From: an uncultured beta proteobacterium
GTDB lineage: Bacteria; Pseudomonadota; Gammaproteobacteria; Burkholderiales; Burkholderiaceae_C
DNA: 64,000 bases
Assembly (NCBI GenBank): GCA_903838565.1
Contig: CAILZB010000080.1
Coordinates: 1 to 64,000, forward strand
Direction: 5' to 3'
Shown: piece by piece, positions 48,164 through 58,438 of the stretch
How the letters are laid out: each line of letters begins with the position of its first letter
Position numbering within the stretch: the first letter of the stretch is position 1
Made by a program: the position numbers and the translations under genes
The notes under the pieces: model-generated
Told to the model about the DNA's origin: nothing
The model's input: only the letters and a program-made list of their open reading frames with translations
Database searches by the model: none

Positions 48164-49190
48164 GGGGTGGTTCTCGGGTGAAGGGTTCGGGCGATGATAG
48201 CTTTGCCTTGAGGGACGCAGGAAGCATGGACTCCAGCGCCGACAGGAACGTGCCCTCCAGTTCCAGCGCCAGCGGCACCGCCAGAGCCGCAGGGTGCGAA
48301 CGCCACAGCTTGGCCGCGTCCTTTTCGGTGCAGAGCAAGATGGTGTCCGGTTGCAGTGAAACGCGCCAGCCATCGAATGAAAAGTGATCGGGCAGCGCGA
48401 TGGTTTGCGCCAGCTCGAGCCCGGCAGCGCGCAGCAGGGCGAAAAAATTCTGCGGGTTGGCAATGCCTGCGAGCGCCACCAGGGACTTGCCACGCAAACT
48501 TGACAGGGCCACGGTCGAACCGTCCTGGCGCAGCGCCTGCGGCGCCAATTCACGCCTGGCCTTGAACCCGGCGAACGCTTTGGTTGCCCCGGTATGCAGC
48601 ACCAGGTCCACCGGGCGCGGCCAGGCCTCGCGCAGCGGCCCCGCGGGCAGGATCCAGCCATTTCCAATGCCGCGATCGTCGAAGACGCAGATGTCGATGT
48701 CGCGCTTGAGCGCCAGGTGCTGCAAGCCGTCGTCGCACAGCAGCACATCGGTTTGCGGATAGCTTGTAACAAGGGCCTGCGCCGCCTCAATGCGCCTGCT
48801 GGCGACGAACACCGGCACCCGGCATCGGCGCTGTATCAGTTGCGCTTCATCACCGACGTCGGCGGCCTGGCTGTGTTCCTGCACCTCGCGGCAATCGTGG
48901 GTCGTGCGGCCATGGCCGCGGGAGATCACGCCCGGATGCAGTCCCCTCGACTGCAGGTGCTGCACCAGCGCCATCACCACGGGTGTCTTCCCGGCGCCGC
49001 CGGCGATCACGTTTCCCACCACGATCACAGGCACGGGCGCCGAATGCGCCACCAGAAAGCCCCACCGGTACAGCACGCGGCGCAGCGCCAGCAAAAAAAG
49101 GTAGCACCACGAGATCGGCAGCAGCAGCCAGGCGAATGGGCCGCGGCGCATCCAGATGAGTGGCAGGAAATTCTCGATGGTGCGTCGCAC
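48144..49190 (-). CDS. lpxK: Tetraacyldisaccharide 4'-kinase
   Basis: A 348-residue inner-membrane-associated kinase that phosphorylates the lipid A precursor. A hydrophobic N-terminal segment ([20 protein letters not shown]) precedes the P-loop [20 protein letters not shown]. Conserved acidic motifs are seen in [20 protein letters not shown] and [11 protein letters not shown]. The start is a GTG. It begins 11 bases after exbB; the exbD gene that normally lies between them in this group is absent. Confidence 0.95.
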   Translation of the reverse strand: MRRTIENFLPLIWMRRGPFAWLLLPISWCYLFLLALRRVLYRWGFLVAHSAPVPVIVVGNVIAGGAGKTPVVMALVQHLQSRGLHPGVISRGHGRTTHDCREVQEHSQAADVGDEAQLIQRRCRVPVFVASRRIEAAQALVTSYPQTDVLLCDDGLQHLALKRDIDICVFDDRGIGNGWILPAGPLREAWPRPVDLVLHTGATKAFAGFKARRELAPQALRQDGSTVALSSLRGKSLVALAGIANPQNFFALLRAAGLELAQTIALPDHFSFDGWRVSLQPDTILLCTEKDAAKLWRSHPAALAVPLALELEGTFLSALESMLPASLKAKLSSPEPFTREPPHGQQTS

Positions 49191-49201
49191 TGGCGAACCG
49201 A

Positions 49202-49828
49202 TCAGACGAAACGGCGCAATGTCTTGAGGTGGCGCAAAAAGCGTTCGGCCGCCAGTTCCAGCGTCAGCAAGTAGGCGTCGACGCGGGCGCGGAAATAGCG
49301 CCAGAATATCAATGAAGGGATCGCCACCATCAGTCCGAACGCGGTGTTGTACAGGGCCACCGAGATGCCGTGCGCCAATTGGGCCGGGTTGGCACCGCTG
49401 TTGGGCGACTGCGAGCCAAAGATCTCGATCATGCCGATGACCGTTCCCAGCAATCCCAGCAGCGGTGCGGCTGAGGCGATCGTGGCCAAGGCGCTCAGAT
49501 AGCGCTCCATGCGGTGCGCCACTTCGCGCCCGGCGCCCTCCATGGTCGCGCGCAAGTCCTCTTCCGGGCAGTGAGGATTGGCGTTCAGCGCGCGCAGCCC
49601 GCTGGCCAGCACTTCACCCAGCGCGGAATTCTTTTCCAGCCGGGTCACGACGTCCGGCACCGGCACCGCCTCACGCGCCACGCGCAAGGCATCATCCAGC
49701 AGCCTTGGCGGCGCGATGCGCGACTCCTTCAGACTGACGAAGCGTTCGATCACCAGCGCCATGGCCAGCACGGAGCAAACGATCAAGGGCCAGATGGGCC
49801 AACCTGCGGCTTGTATGATCGAAAGCAA
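49202..49828 (-). CDS. exbB: MotA/TolQ/ExbB proton channel family protein (ExbB)
   Basis: A 208-residue membrane protein with three hydrophobic segments: an N-terminal one ([20 protein letters not shown]), and a pair in the C-terminal half ([20 protein letters not shown] and the stretch ending [19 protein letters not shown]). The sequence around the second pair is the typical ExbB proton-channel region. The start is a TTG with GGAG 6 bases upstream; the resulting [15 protein letters not shown] is the normal N-terminus in this group. It would energise TonB with ExbD, but no exbD follows. Confidence 0.92.
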   Translation of the reverse strand: MLSIIQAAGWPIWPLIVCSVLAMALVIERFVSLKESRIAPPRLLDDALRVAREAVPVPDVVTRLEKNSALGEVLASGLRALNANPHCPEEDLRATMEGAGREVAHRMERYLSALATIASAAPLLGLLGTVIGMIEIFGSQSPNSGANPAQLAHGISVALYNTAFGLMVAIPSLIFWRYFRARVDAYLLTLELAAERFLRHLKTLRRFV

Positions 49829-50159
49829 GGAACACTCCGGGCTGATGTGGGGCTGAGCGATTATGGCGCAGCTCGGCGCGCCGTTTGGGTCGCGTTCGTC
49901 GGTGCGGCCAGCATCGGGGAGCGTTGCCGATGTGGAGCTGCGGCCATTCTTTGCCCCACAAAATCTGTGGACAAGTTTGTGAACAACCGGACCGCATCGG
50001 GGTCCTGACCCGCACCGCAGCGTCGCCCGGACAGAATGATTAAAGTTTGAGCAGAAATAAATCCAATGAAATCATCCACTTGCACCGCAGATGTAGCGTT
50101 TGAGGCGGTTTTCGCGGTGCGCCAGGGTCGCCATGTCCTCTGTGGGAAAGCCGCACGCC
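49829..50159. other. Intergenic region between exbB and xseA
   Basis: About 330 bases separating divergent genes. I find no credible coding frame and no exbD remnant. A TTGTCCACA (minus strand, near 49968-49976) differs by one base from a DnaA box, but a single weak match is not meaningful. Promoters for exbB and xseA must lie here but I cannot point to clear hexamers. Confidence 0.4.
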
Positions 50160-51485
50160 ATGACTGAGCCATGGGACGCTGCGGCCCCGCTGGAGCCGCG
50201 CACCATGGGTGCAGTGGCCCGGGTCTGGCAGGTCGGTGCCCTTTGCCGCGCCGTGGCCGATGCGCTGGAGGCGCGTTTCAATCCGGTCACGGTGCAGGGG
50301 GAGATCTCCGGCTTTTCGCGCGCGTCCAGCGGACACTGCTACTTTTCCGTGAAGGACGAGCAGGGGCAGATTCGCTGCGCGATGTTTCGCCGGGCCGCCA
50401 GTTTGCTGGATTTTTCCCCACGCGACGGCGAACTGGTGGAGTTGCGCGGTCGCCTGGGTGTGTACGAGCAGCGCGGGGATCTGCAACTGATCGTCGAATC
50501 CATGCGCCGTGCCGGGCAGGGCGCGCTGTTTGAGCAGTTCCTGCGGCTCAAAGCCAAGCTCGAGTCCGAGGGACTGTTTGATGCGGCGCGCAAACGAAGC
50601 CTGCCGCTGATGCCGCGCGCCATCGGCGTCGTCACCTCTCTGGGCGCGGCTGCGCTGCACGATGTCGTGACCGCCTTGCGCCGGCGCGTGCCGCACATTC
50701 CGGTGATCGTGTCGCCGGCGTTGGTCCAGGGCGCTCAGGCGGGCGCCGATCTGGTGCATGCGCTTTCTGCGCTGTATCGATGCAGGCAGGAGGGGTCGTC
50801 CCCGGTCGACGTGATCCTGCTGGTGCGCGGAGGGGGTTCGATGGAGGATCTCTGGGCGTTCAACGACGAAGCCCTGGCGCGCTGCATCGTTCAAAGCCCG
50901 GTACCGGTGATCTGCGGCGTGGGGCACGAGACCGACTTCACCATTGCCGACTTCTGCGCCGATTTGCGCGCGCCCACACCGACCGCGGCGGCTGAACTCG
51001 TGTGTCAGCCGCAGGAGGTGTGGCTGCGGGCCCTGCTGCTGCTGCAAAGACGGTTGGGCGATGCCGCGGATCGGCGCCTCGAGTCGTACAGCCAGAGGCT
51101 CGATTTCGCCGGCTCCCGCTTGGGTCGACCGTCGGGTGGCCTGGCACAGGCGCAAGCACGCCTTGCGCTACAGCAACAGTGCCTGCGGCATGCAGCGCAG
51201 ACCCGGATCAGGCAGTGCCGCACCGACTTGCAGGCGCTACAGATCGGTTTTCCCAGCGCTGTCGGCGCCAGCCTGCAGAACGAGCAGCGGCGGCTGGAAT
51301 CGTTGGGGCTGCGCCTGCAACTCCTGGATCCGACCCGGGTGCTCAGGCGCGGCTACGCCTTGTTGCGTGATGCCAGCGGACGCCCCATCACGAGTGTGCA
51401 GCAGACCCAACGCGGCCAAGTGCTGCGGGCAAGCCTTGCGGATGGCGAGGTTGATCTGAGCGTTTCCAGTGTGAGTCCGAAATAA
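50160..51485 (+). CDS. xseA: Exodeoxyribonuclease VII large subunit
   Basis: A 441-residue nuclease subunit acting with XseB on single-stranded DNA in repair and recombination. The N-terminal OB-fold has [20 protein letters not shown], and the catalytic domain contains [40 protein letters not shown] and [20 protein letters not shown]. The C-terminal half is a long helical region. The ATG at 50160 is chosen; an ATG at 50133 and a TTG at 50100 are in frame upstream. sodB follows after 46 bases, a usual order in Burkholderiales. Confidence 0.95.
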   Translation: MTEPWDAAAPLEPRTMGAVARVWQVGALCRAVADALEARFNPVTVQGEISGFSRASSGHCYFSVKDEQGQIRCAMFRRAASLLDFSPRDGELVELRGRLGVYEQRGDLQLIVESMRRAGQGALFEQFLRLKAKLESEGLFDAARKRSLPLMPRAIGVVTSLGAAALHDVVTALRRRVPHIPVIVSPALVQGAQAGADLVHALSALYRCRQEGSSPVDVILLVRGGGSMEDLWAFNDEALARCIVQSPVPVICGVGHETDFTIADFCADLRAPTPTAAAELVCQPQEVWLRALLLLQRRLGDAADRRLESYSQRLDFAGSRLGRPSGGLAQAQARLALQQQCLRHAAQTRIRQCRTDLQALQIGFPSAVGASLQNEQRRLESLGLRLQLLDPTRVLRRGYALLRDASGRPITSVQQTQRGQVLRASLADGEVDLSVSSVSPK

Positions 51486-51489
51486 TTTC

Positions 51490-51495
51490 TACAAT
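51490..51495 (+). promoter_or_regulatory. Possible -10 element for sodB
   Basis: TACAAT lies 37 bases before the sodB start, just after the xseA stop. A matching -35 inside the end of xseA is not clear, so sodB may also be read from the xseA promoter. Confidence 0.35.
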
Positions 51496-51531
51496 CAGCC
51501 TTTTCCCACCAACTCAAACCCGAAGGAAATC

Positions 51532-52113
51532 ATGGAACACACCCTGCCCGCACTGCCGTACGCGATCGATGCTCTGGCCCCTCACTACTCCCGGGAAACC
51601 CTGGAATACCACCACGGAAAGCACCACAACGCCTACGTCGTGAATCTGAATAACCTGCAAAAGGGCACGGATTTCGAGAACATGACACTGGAGGAGATCG
51701 TCAAGAAGTCCAGCGGTGGCGTGTACAACAACGCGGCGCAAATCTGGAACCACACTTTCTTCTGGAACTGCATGCAGCCCAATGGTGGCGGCGCACCCAG
51801 CGGCGCGCTGGCCGATGCGATCAACGCCAAGTGGGGCACCTACGCGGCTTTCAAGGAAGCTTTCGTCAAGTCCGCAGTCGGAAATTTCGGCTCGGGCTGG
51901 ACCTGGCTGGTGAAGAAGGCCGACGGTTCGGTCGACATCGTGAACATGGGCGCAGCCGGGACGCCTTTGACGACGGGCGACAAGGCCTTGTTGACCGTGG
52001 ACGTGTGGGAGCACGCCTACTACATCGACTACCGCAATCTGCGCGCCAAGTTTGTCGAAACCTTTTTGGACAAGCTGGTGAACTGGGGCTTTGCCCAAGC
52101 CAATTTCGGCTGA
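51532..52113 (+). CDS. sodB: Superoxide dismutase [Fe]
   Basis: A 193-residue cytoplasmic enzyme. The metal ligands are His in [13 protein letters not shown] and [10 protein letters not shown], and Asp/His in [13 protein letters not shown]. The Gln in [13 protein letters not shown] is the iron-type signature (manganese enzymes carry the outer-sphere Gln elsewhere). GAAGG lies 6 bases before the ATG. A strong bidirectional terminator follows. Confidence 0.96.
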   Translation: MEHTLPALPYAIDALAPHYSRETLEYHHGKHHNAYVVNLNNLQKGTDFENMTLEEIVKKSSGGVYNNAAQIWNHTFFWNCMQPNGGGAPSGALADAINAKWGTYAAFKEAFVKSAVGNFGSGWTWLVKKADGSVDIVNMGAAGTPLTTGDKALLTVDVWEHAYYIDYRNLRAKFVETFLDKLVNWGFAQANFG

Positions 52114-52143
52114 TCTCATGAACCACGCCGCCTGGCGTGAACC

Positions 52144-52174
52144 AAAAAAAACCGGCATACAGCCGGTTTTTTTT
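52144..52174. terminator. Bidirectional rho-independent terminator between sodB and the DUF192 gene
   Basis: The stem AACCGGC/GCCGGTT (52150-52156 and 52162-52168) is flanked by an A-run on the left and an eight-T run on the right, so it works in both directions for two convergent genes. Confidence 0.93.
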
Positions 52175-52208
52175 AGCCCGTCTCGCGTCTCGACGCGTTT
52201 GGACGCCG

Positions 52209-52694
52209 CTATGGCGCCCGCTCAAAAGGCCTGCCTCCGAGCTTGACGCCGGACTTGATCCCCTTCTTGGCGAACCAACCCTGGTTCATTTCCAGCACGT
52301 AGCGCACGGGCTTGGTCGAGCAGTGGGACTGGGTCGTCTGGGGCTTCATGTCGACCAGATTCACGATGCTGCCGTCGTCAGCGACAAAGGCGGCCGTCAG
52401 CGGGATGAGGGTGTTCTTCATCCAGAAACATTGGGTTGCGGGTTGGTCAAAAACAAACAGCATGCCTTCATGCAATGGCATTTCCCGACGCTGCATCAGC
52501 CCGAGCTGCTTTTGCTCCGCCGTCAGGGCCAGTTGCACCTCGATCTGGTACATCCCGGCCGTCAGTTTGATGCGGGGCAGGTCGAGTTGGGGCACTTCTT
52601 GAGCCCATGCAGGCGGCAGGGCGCTGCCCAGCCCCGTCAGCATGACAGCCGCTACAACCAGCGAATGCCGCAAAATACTTCTCGCTAGCCGCAT
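52209..52694 (-). CDS. DUF192 domain protein, exported
   Basis: A 161-residue protein with a signal peptide (MRLARSILRHSLVVAAVMLT, cleavage near AWAQ) and a DUF192 domain: EVQLALTAEQKQLGLMQRRE, MLFVFDQPATQCFWMKNTLI and KPVRYVLEMNQGWFAKKGIK. DUF192 proteins are small periplasmic or archaeal proteins of unknown function. The ATG at 52694 has GGAGG 6 bases upstream; the longer reading uses a TTG. It lies downstream of the Ala/Lys-rich protein gene, from which it is separated by a terminator. Confidence 0.92.
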   Translation of the reverse strand: MRLARSILRHSLVVAAVMLTGLGSALPPAWAQEVPQLDLPRIKLTAGMYQIEVQLALTAEQKQLGLMQRREMPLHEGMLFVFDQPATQCFWMKNTLIPLTAAFVADDGSIVNLVDMKPQTTQSHCSTKPVRYVLEMNQGWFAKKGIKSGVKLGGRPFERAP

Positions 52695-52711
52695 AAAAGC
52701 CTCCAAAAACA

Positions 52712-52738
52712 AAAATGCCCGCCAAAGGCGGGCATTTT
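52712..52738 (-). terminator. Rho-independent terminator after the Ala/Lys-rich gene
   Basis: A perfect 12-bp stem (52712-52723 and 52727-52738) with a three-base loop, followed on the minus strand by TTTTTGTTTTT. Confidence 0.92.
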
Positions 52739-52754
52739 GACCGAAAAGTAAGAA

Positions 52755-53156
52755 TTACTTCTTGGCAGCAGAAGCAGCAGCAGCGGGAGCAGCAGCCTTG
52801 GCAGCCTTGTCAGCAGCAGCAGGAGCAGCAGCCTTGGCAGCCTTGTCAGCAGCAGGAGCAGCAGCCTTTTCAGCAGCAGCGGCCTTCTTGGCAGCAGCCT
52901 TTTCAGCCTTGGCAGCCTTGGCAGCAGCAGCCTTTTCAGCCTTGGCAGCCTTGGCAGCAGCAGCCTTTTCAGCCTTGGCAGCCTTGTCGGCAGCAGCCTT
53001 TTCAGCCTTGGCATCGGTCTTTGCTTCAGCCTTGGCAGCGGGAGCCGCAGCAGCAGCAGCAGGAGCAGCCTTAGCGGCGGGAGCAGCAGCAGGAGCTTGG
53101 GCGAATGCACCAGCAGCAAACAGACCAGCGATCAGGGCGGCAAGAATTTTGTTCAT
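52755..53156 (-). CDS. Secreted Ala/Lys-rich low-complexity protein
   Basis: A 133-residue protein. A clear signal peptide (MNKILAALIAGLFAAGAFAQ) is followed by about 110 residues made almost only of Ala, Lys, Glu, Pro and Asp, with repeated AKAEKAAA units (four near-identical copies around residues 55-95). The repeats resemble the C-terminal tail of histone H1-like proteins, but the signal peptide sends this one to the periplasm or outside. AGGA lies 8 bases before the ATG and a strong terminator follows, so it is a genuine single gene, perhaps highly expressed. The function is unknown. Confidence 0.82.
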   Translation of the reverse strand: MNKILAALIAGLFAAGAFAQAPAAAPAAKAAPAAAAAAPAAKAEAKTDAKAEKAAADKAAKAEKAAAAKAAKAEKAAAAKAAKAEKAAAKKAAAAEKAAAPAADKAAKAAAPAAADKAAKAAAPAAAASAAKK

Positions 53157-53696
53157 TTGAGAGTCCTAAGATAAAAACGATTTTTCGAAAAATGCCTTCC
53201 CAACTTGGGCAGGTCATCCCGTAACGGGCCCGGTTTACCCCTGGTTGACACAAATCTCGCCTTTTTTTGCAAAAAATGCGAGATTTGGTCCTGCGTCGTG
53301 ACGGGCAGGAGCAAGATGGCGGCCTCGGACTTTTGCTTGTCCGGCCCGGCGCGCGAACTTTGTGCTCATTCATGGGCTCATCAGGGTACCCTCAGCGCGC
53401 ACAAAATCAGCGGCAAAGCCTGGCAGCGTGCCGCATCAGCCGACATTTTGTTGTGTCCTGCGCAAGGTGCGGCGGCACACCGGCCGACAGCGACAAGCCA
53501 GGTTTTTGGACACCGGCGGTGAGTGACCAAGTGTGAACCCTGCCAACATCGACCGCCAAGTTGGCAGCCTGTGCCGGAACCCGGTCATGAGTGCCGTGCT
53601 TTCTCATTGAGATGTGCCACGCCTTGAAACGCGGCAATGCATCTCCAAGTCACCCTACGAGCCCGAAGCAGCGCCAGCACCGCTAGAATGAAACGC
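53157..53696. other. Intergenic region between the Ala/Lys-rich gene and clpS
   Basis: About 540 bases with no convincing gene; the short open frames lack family likeness and good ribosome-binding sites. A perfect TTGACA (53245-53250, plus strand) has no matching -10. A 14-base palindrome ATTTTTCGAAAAAT lies at 53180-53193 in the upstream region of the Ala/Lys-rich gene. A TAGAAT at 53684-53689 lies directly before the clpS start. Confidence 0.45.
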
Positions 53697-54059
53697 ATGG
53701 CAAGCCAAACACCGAATCGACCGACAGCGCCCAAGCTCCCGTTACCGCGGCGCGAAGGCGATGGGGCGGCAGTGCTGGAGCGACGACCGCAGAAGGTGAA
53801 GCCGCCGCAGATGTATCAGGTGGTGGTGCTCAACGACGATTACACGCCGATGGAGTTCGTGGTGCTGGTGATCCAGGAGTATTTCAACAAGGATCGGGCC
53901 ACCGCGACGCAGATCATGCTGAAAATCCACTTGGACGGCAAAGGCGTATGCGGCGTGTTCACAAAGGACGTGGCCGCGACCAAGGTGGATCAGGTGTTGG
54001 GGGCGGCGCAACAGGCCGGGCACCCATTGCAGTGTGTCAGTGAACCCATCGGGCCCTAG
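53697..54059 (+). CDS. clpS: ATP-dependent Clp protease adapter ClpS
   Basis: A 120-residue adapter that binds N-terminal Leu, Phe, Tyr or Trp and delivers the protein to ClpAP. The pocket residues are kept: NDD and Met in [13 protein letters not shown], and the His in [18 protein letters not shown]. The first 35 residues are a flexible Pro-rich tail, needed for delivery. I chose ATG 53697 (MASQTPNR); ATG 53688 is an alternative. A TAGAAT at 53684-53689 would place the transcript start at the ATG. clpA follows after 95 bases. Confidence 0.94.
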   Translation: MASQTPNRPTAPKLPLPRREGDGAAVLERRPQKVKPPQMYQVVVLNDDYTPMEFVVLVIQEYFNKDRATATQIMLKIHLDGKGVCGVFTKDVAATKVDQVLGAAQQAGHPLQCVSEPIGP

Positions 54060-54154
54060 CCCTTGGGTGTCAAATTTGGGTGGATGCAAGCGGTCGGCGC
54101 ACGACATCCAAAAAGTCATTACAGTTTATTACCGCAAGGGACGAGGAAGATTCA

Positions 54155-56491
54155 ATGATTGCCCAAGAACTGGAAGTTAGTTTGCACATGGCGTTTGTCG
54201 AAGCCAGGCAGCGCCGCCATGAGTTCATCACCGTGGAGCACCTGCTGCTGGCGCTGCTGGACAACCCCAGCGCCGCTGAGGTGCTGCGCGCCTGCGCCGC
54301 CCAGATCGATGATCTGCGCAAGTCGCTGACGAATTTCATCAAGGACAACACGCCCCAGGTGGCGGGTACCGACGATGTCGACACCCAGCCCACGCTGGGG
54401 TTCCAGCGCGTGATCCAGCGTGCCATCATGCACGTGCAGTCCACCGGCAGCGGCAAGAAGGAGGTCACGGGCGCGAATGTGCTGGTGGCCATCTTCGGCG
54501 AGAAGGACTCGCACGCCGTGTATTACCTGCACCAGCAGGGCATCACCCGGCTGGACGTGGTGAACTTCATCGCGCATGGCATTCGCAAGACCGATCCGCC
54601 TGAGCCTGCCAAATCGGGCGAGGCGCCGGCGGAGAGCGAAGAAGGCTCGGAAAAATCGGAAAAGACGTCGCCGCTGGAGCAGTTCACGCAGAATCTGAAC
54701 CAGATGGCCAAGGACGGCAAGATCGATCCGCTGATCGGGCGCGAGTATGAAGTCGAGCGCGTGATCCAGATCCTGTGCCGGCGTCGCAAGAACAACCCGT
54801 TGCTGGTGGGCGAAGCCGGTGTCGGCAAGACCGCCATCGCCGAAGGCCTGGCCTGGCGCATCACGCAAAAGGACGTTCCCGAGATCCTGGGCGAGGCGGT
54901 CGTGTACTCGCTGGACATGGGCGCCTTGCTGGCCGGAACCAAGTACCGTGGCGACTTCGAGCAGCGGCTCAAGGGCGTATTGAAGTCGCTCAAGGACCGG
55001 CCGAACGCGATTCTTTTCATCGACGAAATCCATACGCTGATCGGCGCGGGTGCGGCTTCGGGCGGAACGCTGGACGCGTCCAACCTGCTCAAACCCGCCT
55101 TGAGCTCGGGCCAGATCAAGTGCATCGGCGCCACCACCTTCAGCGAGTACCGTGGCATCTTCGAGAAGGACGCTGCGCTGTCGCGTCGCTTCCAGAAGGT
55201 CGACGTGGTCGAGCCCACGATCGAAGAGACAGTGAGCATTCTGAAGGGCTTGAAGTCCCGCTTTGAGGAGCACCACAGCGTCAAGTACGCCATGGCCGCG
55301 CTGCAGGCCGCGGCCGAGTTGTCGGCGAAATATATCAACGACCGGCATCTGCCCGACAAGGCGATCGACGTCATCGACGAAGCAGGTGCGGCGCAACGTA
55401 TCCTTCCCGCCAGCAAGCGCAAGAAGACCATCACCAAGACCGAGGTCGAGGAGATCGTGGCCAAGATCGCCCGCATCCCGTCGGCCAACGTGTCCAACGA
55501 CGACCGCGGCAAACTCAAGACGCTGGAGCGCGACTTGAAGAGCGTGGTGTTCGGCCAGGACAAGGCGCTGGACGTGCTGGCCTCTGCGGTGAAGATGGCG
55601 CGCTCCGGCCTGGGTCGCGGCGACAAGCCGATCGGCTCGTTCCTGTTCTCCGGCCCCACCGGCGTGGGCAAGACCGAAGCGGCCAAGCAGTTGGCCTACA
55701 TCATGGGCATCGAGTTGATCCGCTTCGACATGAGTGAGTACATGGAGCGTCATGCCGTGAGCCGATTGATCGGCGCGCCTCCGGGCTATGTCGGTTTCGA
55801 CCAGGGCGGACTGCTGACCGAGGCGGTGACCAAGAAGCCGCACTGCGTGCTGCTGCTGGACGAGATCGAGAAGGCGCACCCGGACATCTACAACGTGCTG
55901 CTGCAGGTGATGGACCACGGCACGCTCACGGACAACAACGGACGCAAGGCCGATTTCCGCAACGTCATCATCATCATGACGACCAACGCTGGCGCCGAAG
56001 CCATGAACAAGTCGGTCATGGGTTTCACCAACCGGCGCGAGCAGGGTGACGAGATGGCCGACATCAAGCGGCTGTTCACGCCCGAGTTCCGCAACCGGCT
56101 CGATGCCACGGTCAGCTTCAAGGCGCTCGACGAAAACGTCATCCTGCGGGTGGTGGACAAGTTCCTGCTGCAGTTGGAAACCCAGCTCACCGAGAAGAAG
56201 GTGGAAGTCACCTTCACGGATGACTTGCGCAAGTACCTGGGGAAGAAGGGATTCGACCCGCTCATGGGCGCGCGCCCGATGCAGCGCCTGATCCAGGACA
56301 CGATCCGTCGCGCGCTGGCCGACGAGCTGCTGTTCGGTCGCCTCACCGAGGGCGGGCGCCTCAAGGTCGACGTGAAACTCAGCACCGACGACCAGGGCGT
56401 GGAGACCGGCGAAGTGGTGCTGGACATCCAGCCGCTGCCAAAGAAAGAGGGCAGGGCCAAACCCGAGCCCGAGGAAGCGACCGCGGGTTAA
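54155..56491 (+). CDS. clpA: ATP-dependent Clp protease ATP-binding subunit ClpA
   Basis: A 778-residue AAA+ unfoldase. The N-terminal double Clp-N domain (about residues 1-145), which docks ClpS, is followed by two ATPase domains with Walker A motifs [15 protein letters not shown] and [15 protein letters not shown]. The Walker B is [13 protein letters not shown] in the first and [12 protein letters not shown] in the second. The loop [12 protein letters not shown] is at the place of the IGL/F loop that contacts ClpP. No long M-domain is present, which separates it from ClpB. The ATG at 54155 has GAGGAAGA upstream. Confidence 0.96.
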   Translation: MIAQELEVSLHMAFVEARQRRHEFITVEHLLLALLDNPSAAEVLRACAAQIDDLRKSLTNFIKDNTPQVAGTDDVDTQPTLGFQRVIQRAIMHVQSTGSGKKEVTGANVLVAIFGEKDSHAVYYLHQQGITRLDVVNFIAHGIRKTDPPEPAKSGEAPAESEEGSEKSEKTSPLEQFTQNLNQMAKDGKIDPLIGREYEVERVIQILCRRRKNNPLLVGEAGVGKTAIAEGLAWRITQKDVPEILGEAVVYSLDMGALLAGTKYRGDFEQRLKGVLKSLKDRPNAILFIDEIHTLIGAGAASGGTLDASNLLKPALSSGQIKCIGATTFSEYRGIFEKDAALSRRFQKVDVVEPTIEETVSILKGLKSRFEEHHSVKYAMAALQAAAELSAKYINDRHLPDKAIDVIDEAGAAQRILPASKRKKTITKTEVEEIVAKIARIPSANVSNDDRGKLKTLERDLKSVVFGQDKALDVLASAVKMARSGLGRGDKPIGSFLFSGPTGVGKTEAAKQLAYIMGIELIRFDMSEYMERHAVSRLIGAPPGYVGFDQGGLLTEAVTKKPHCVLLLDEIEKAHPDIYNVLLQVMDHGTLTDNNGRKADFRNVIIIMTTNAGAEAMNKSVMGFTNRREQGDEMADIKRLFTPEFRNRLDATVSFKALDENVILRVVDKFLLQLETQLTEKKVEVTFTDDLRKYLGKKGFDPLMGARPMQRLIQDTIRRALADELLFGRLTEGGRLKVDVKLSTDDQGVETGEVVLDIQPLPKKEGRAKPEPEEATAG

Positions 56492-56503
56492 GCGCGTCGT
56501 CGC

Positions 56504-58204
56504 CTACCAGTTGCCCGAGGACTCGGGCAGGGGCGTGCTGACCCGAAGCACCACGCCCGCTGGCGGGCGGCCCTGGGATTCCCCCGAGGCAAGGCGCGAA
56601 CGTGCAACGCCAAGGCTTTCGCCCAGGGATTTCAATCTGCCCTGGTATTGCGCAGCCTGCGTCAGCGCGGGCCCATGGCGCTGGAGCAACTGACCCGCCG
56701 TATCCAGCATGCGCGCGTTCAGGTGCTCGGCGGCAAAGTCCAGGAAGCGTTCAATCGCGCCGCGGTGATCTCCAAGCAGTTGCAGCTTCATGGCCTGTTC
56801 GGACAACTGCAGCAAATGATCGTTGCTGCGCTGGATGATTTGTGCAAACGGCTCATGCGCTTTGGCCGCTGCGGCCAGCAGTGCACAGGTGGCGTCGCTG
56901 GTGCAAAAGCGCTGGCCCAGCTGCTGGATCCGGCTGTCTGCATGCTCAAGGTGGGCCCCGGCGCTGGCCAGCAGCGCGAACAGGCCGAGCAGATTGCAGG
57001 CCAGATCGAAGTCGAAATCCGCCTCGCCCAGCGCCTCAGCCAGATCCTGCGCCGCCGCCATGGCGGCCTGCGGCGAGGGCTGCTGCAGCAGCGCCAAGCC
57101 TTCGATCAGCCGGTCGACCCGACGCAGGCGCACGATGGCGGGCGACTTGCGCAGCAGGGTTTGCGCAAAATCCCGGCAGCGCTGCACGCCGTGCCAGTTC
57201 TCCTGGCCTGCGCGCAGCAGCGCCAGCAGCGCCAGGGTCTGGAAATCAAAAGAACGCGATTCCTGCCCCAAAAGCGTGGCTTGATCGAGCAGCAGTTCCG
57301 CCTCGGCTGCGTCGCCCAGGTAGTACGCCAGCTTGCCCAGCCGTTGCAGGCGGGCGATGGACGAAGGCGTCAGGACACTGGCCCGGCGGTAGCTGCCCAT
57401 CGCCTGTTCCAATTGACCCAGCTTGAGCTGTGCTCGCCCCAGCACGTCGAAGGCGTCGGCAAAATCCGGCTGGTCCTGGGTCAATTCCAGCAGGGCCGCC
57501 GTGCCTTTGACAAACTCCCCCCCGGACAACAGCGCCCTGGCCACGCCAGCGCGAGCCCAGGACTCACCCGTGGCGGTCACGACCGATCGATAAAGCGCAC
57601 CCGCCTGCTCGAACTGCGCCGTGCGCAGCAACAACTCGGCGCCAAGGCGTGCGCTGTAGAGCCAGTAGACACCCCTGGATTCGTAGCGCAGCTGGCACAG
57701 CGAGATCGCCTGCGCCAGCTGCTGCTGTTCCAGCGCATCGAAGATGGGGGCCAACTCCTGCTTGCGCCGGCGCGCGGCCAGCAGCCGCTGCACCAGGTTG
57801 GCGGCCGAATGCGGCTTGAGCAGGTAGCCGTCCAGAGCCGACTCTGCCGCCTGCTCCACCTTGGTGAAGGAGGCGTCCCCCGTCACCATGATGAAGACCG
57901 TGGCGAAGGGCAGCAGGGCGTCGCGCTGCAATCCTTCCAGCAGTTCCTGACCCGTGGGCGAATCGGCGCCGAAGTACTGGGCACACAGGATCACGTCAAA
58001 ACGGCGTGTCTCGATCAGTTCGCGCGCAGGCTGAATCCTGCTGTGCTGCACGATCTCCGCGAAGCCAAATTCCCGCAGCTGTCGCGCCAGCACCGAGCGG
58101 CTGGTGTTGTCACCGTCGGCGATCAGCGCGCTGCAGCCGGCAAGCTCCGGTTCAAAATGAAGCGACTGCTTGCCTCCGGTGGGTTTGAGTGCGAGCGATT
58201 CCAT
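56504..58204 (-). CDS. Receiver-domain protein with TPR repeats
   Basis: About 566 residues. The N-terminal part is a CheY-like receiver (CSALIADGDNTSRSVLARQL, then FDVILCAQYFGADSPTGQEL) in which the usual acidic patch and phosphoacceptor region are altered (ADGD, and CAQYF where a D-based motif is expected). The rest is a long series of TPR-like helices, e.g. ALYRSVVTATGESWARAGVA and FADAFDVLGRAQLKLGQLEQ. No output or DNA-binding domain is seen. The ATG at 58204 is chosen; the frame is open further upstream but with no family likeness. Probably a scaffold or signal-relay protein. Confidence 0.82.
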   Translation of the reverse strand: MESLALKPTGGKQSLHFEPELAGCSALIADGDNTSRSVLARQLREFGFAEIVQHSRIQPARELIETRRFDVILCAQYFGADSPTGQELLEGLQRDALLPFATVFIMVTGDASFTKVEQAAESALDGYLLKPHSAANLVQRLLAARRRKQELAPIFDALEQQQLAQAISLCQLRYESRGVYWLYSARLGAELLLRTAQFEQAGALYRSVVTATGESWARAGVARALLSGGEFVKGTAALLELTQDQPDFADAFDVLGRAQLKLGQLEQAMGSYRRASVLTPSSIARLQRLGKLAYYLGDAAEAELLLDQATLLGQESRSFDFQTLALLALLRAGQENWHGVQRCRDFAQTLLRKSPAIVRLRRVDRLIEGLALLQQPSPQAAMAAAQDLAEALGEADFDFDLACNLLGLFALLASAGAHLEHADSRIQQLGQRFCTSDATCALLAAAAKAHEPFAQIIQRSNDHLLQLSEQAMKLQLLGDHRGAIERFLDFAAEHLNARMLDTAGQLLQRHGPALTQAAQYQGRLKSLGESLGVARSRLASGESQGRPPAGVVLRVSTPLPESSGNW

Positions 58205-58438
58205 CAGAGGACTTTTATCACAGGCAGCTTGCCAGGGTGTGGGTTTGCGTGCCGTTTTCGCATCGAAAGGTATCCGCAGCGGCGACGCCGGAGCATGGAA
58301 AGAGCACTCCAGTCCGACGCCGTTTCTTCGGGTAAACCGCAGGTGCCGGGCCCGTAGAATCCGAATCGAGCGGTGCATACTTGCACAGCCAAATTTCCTC
58401 TCACCCCCGCACGTCACGCGCCTTCAGGAGTCGTTTTC

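Noticed and set aside
49968-49976. DnaA-box-like TTGTCCACA
   Set aside because: A single site with one mismatch and no cluster, AT-rich region or dnaA/dnaN nearby.
52712-53156. CRISPR or tandem-repeat array suggested by the repetitive DNA of the Ala/Lys-rich gene
   Set aside because: The repeats are codon repeats of Ala, Lys and Glu in one reading frame without spacers.
53245-53250. Perfect TTGACA -35 hexamer
   Set aside because: No -10 hexamer at 16-18 bases and no gene downstream at a sensible distance.
53205-53637. Short open frames between the Ala/Lys-rich gene and clpS
   Set aside because: No ribosome-binding site, no family likeness, and they overlap each other on both strands.
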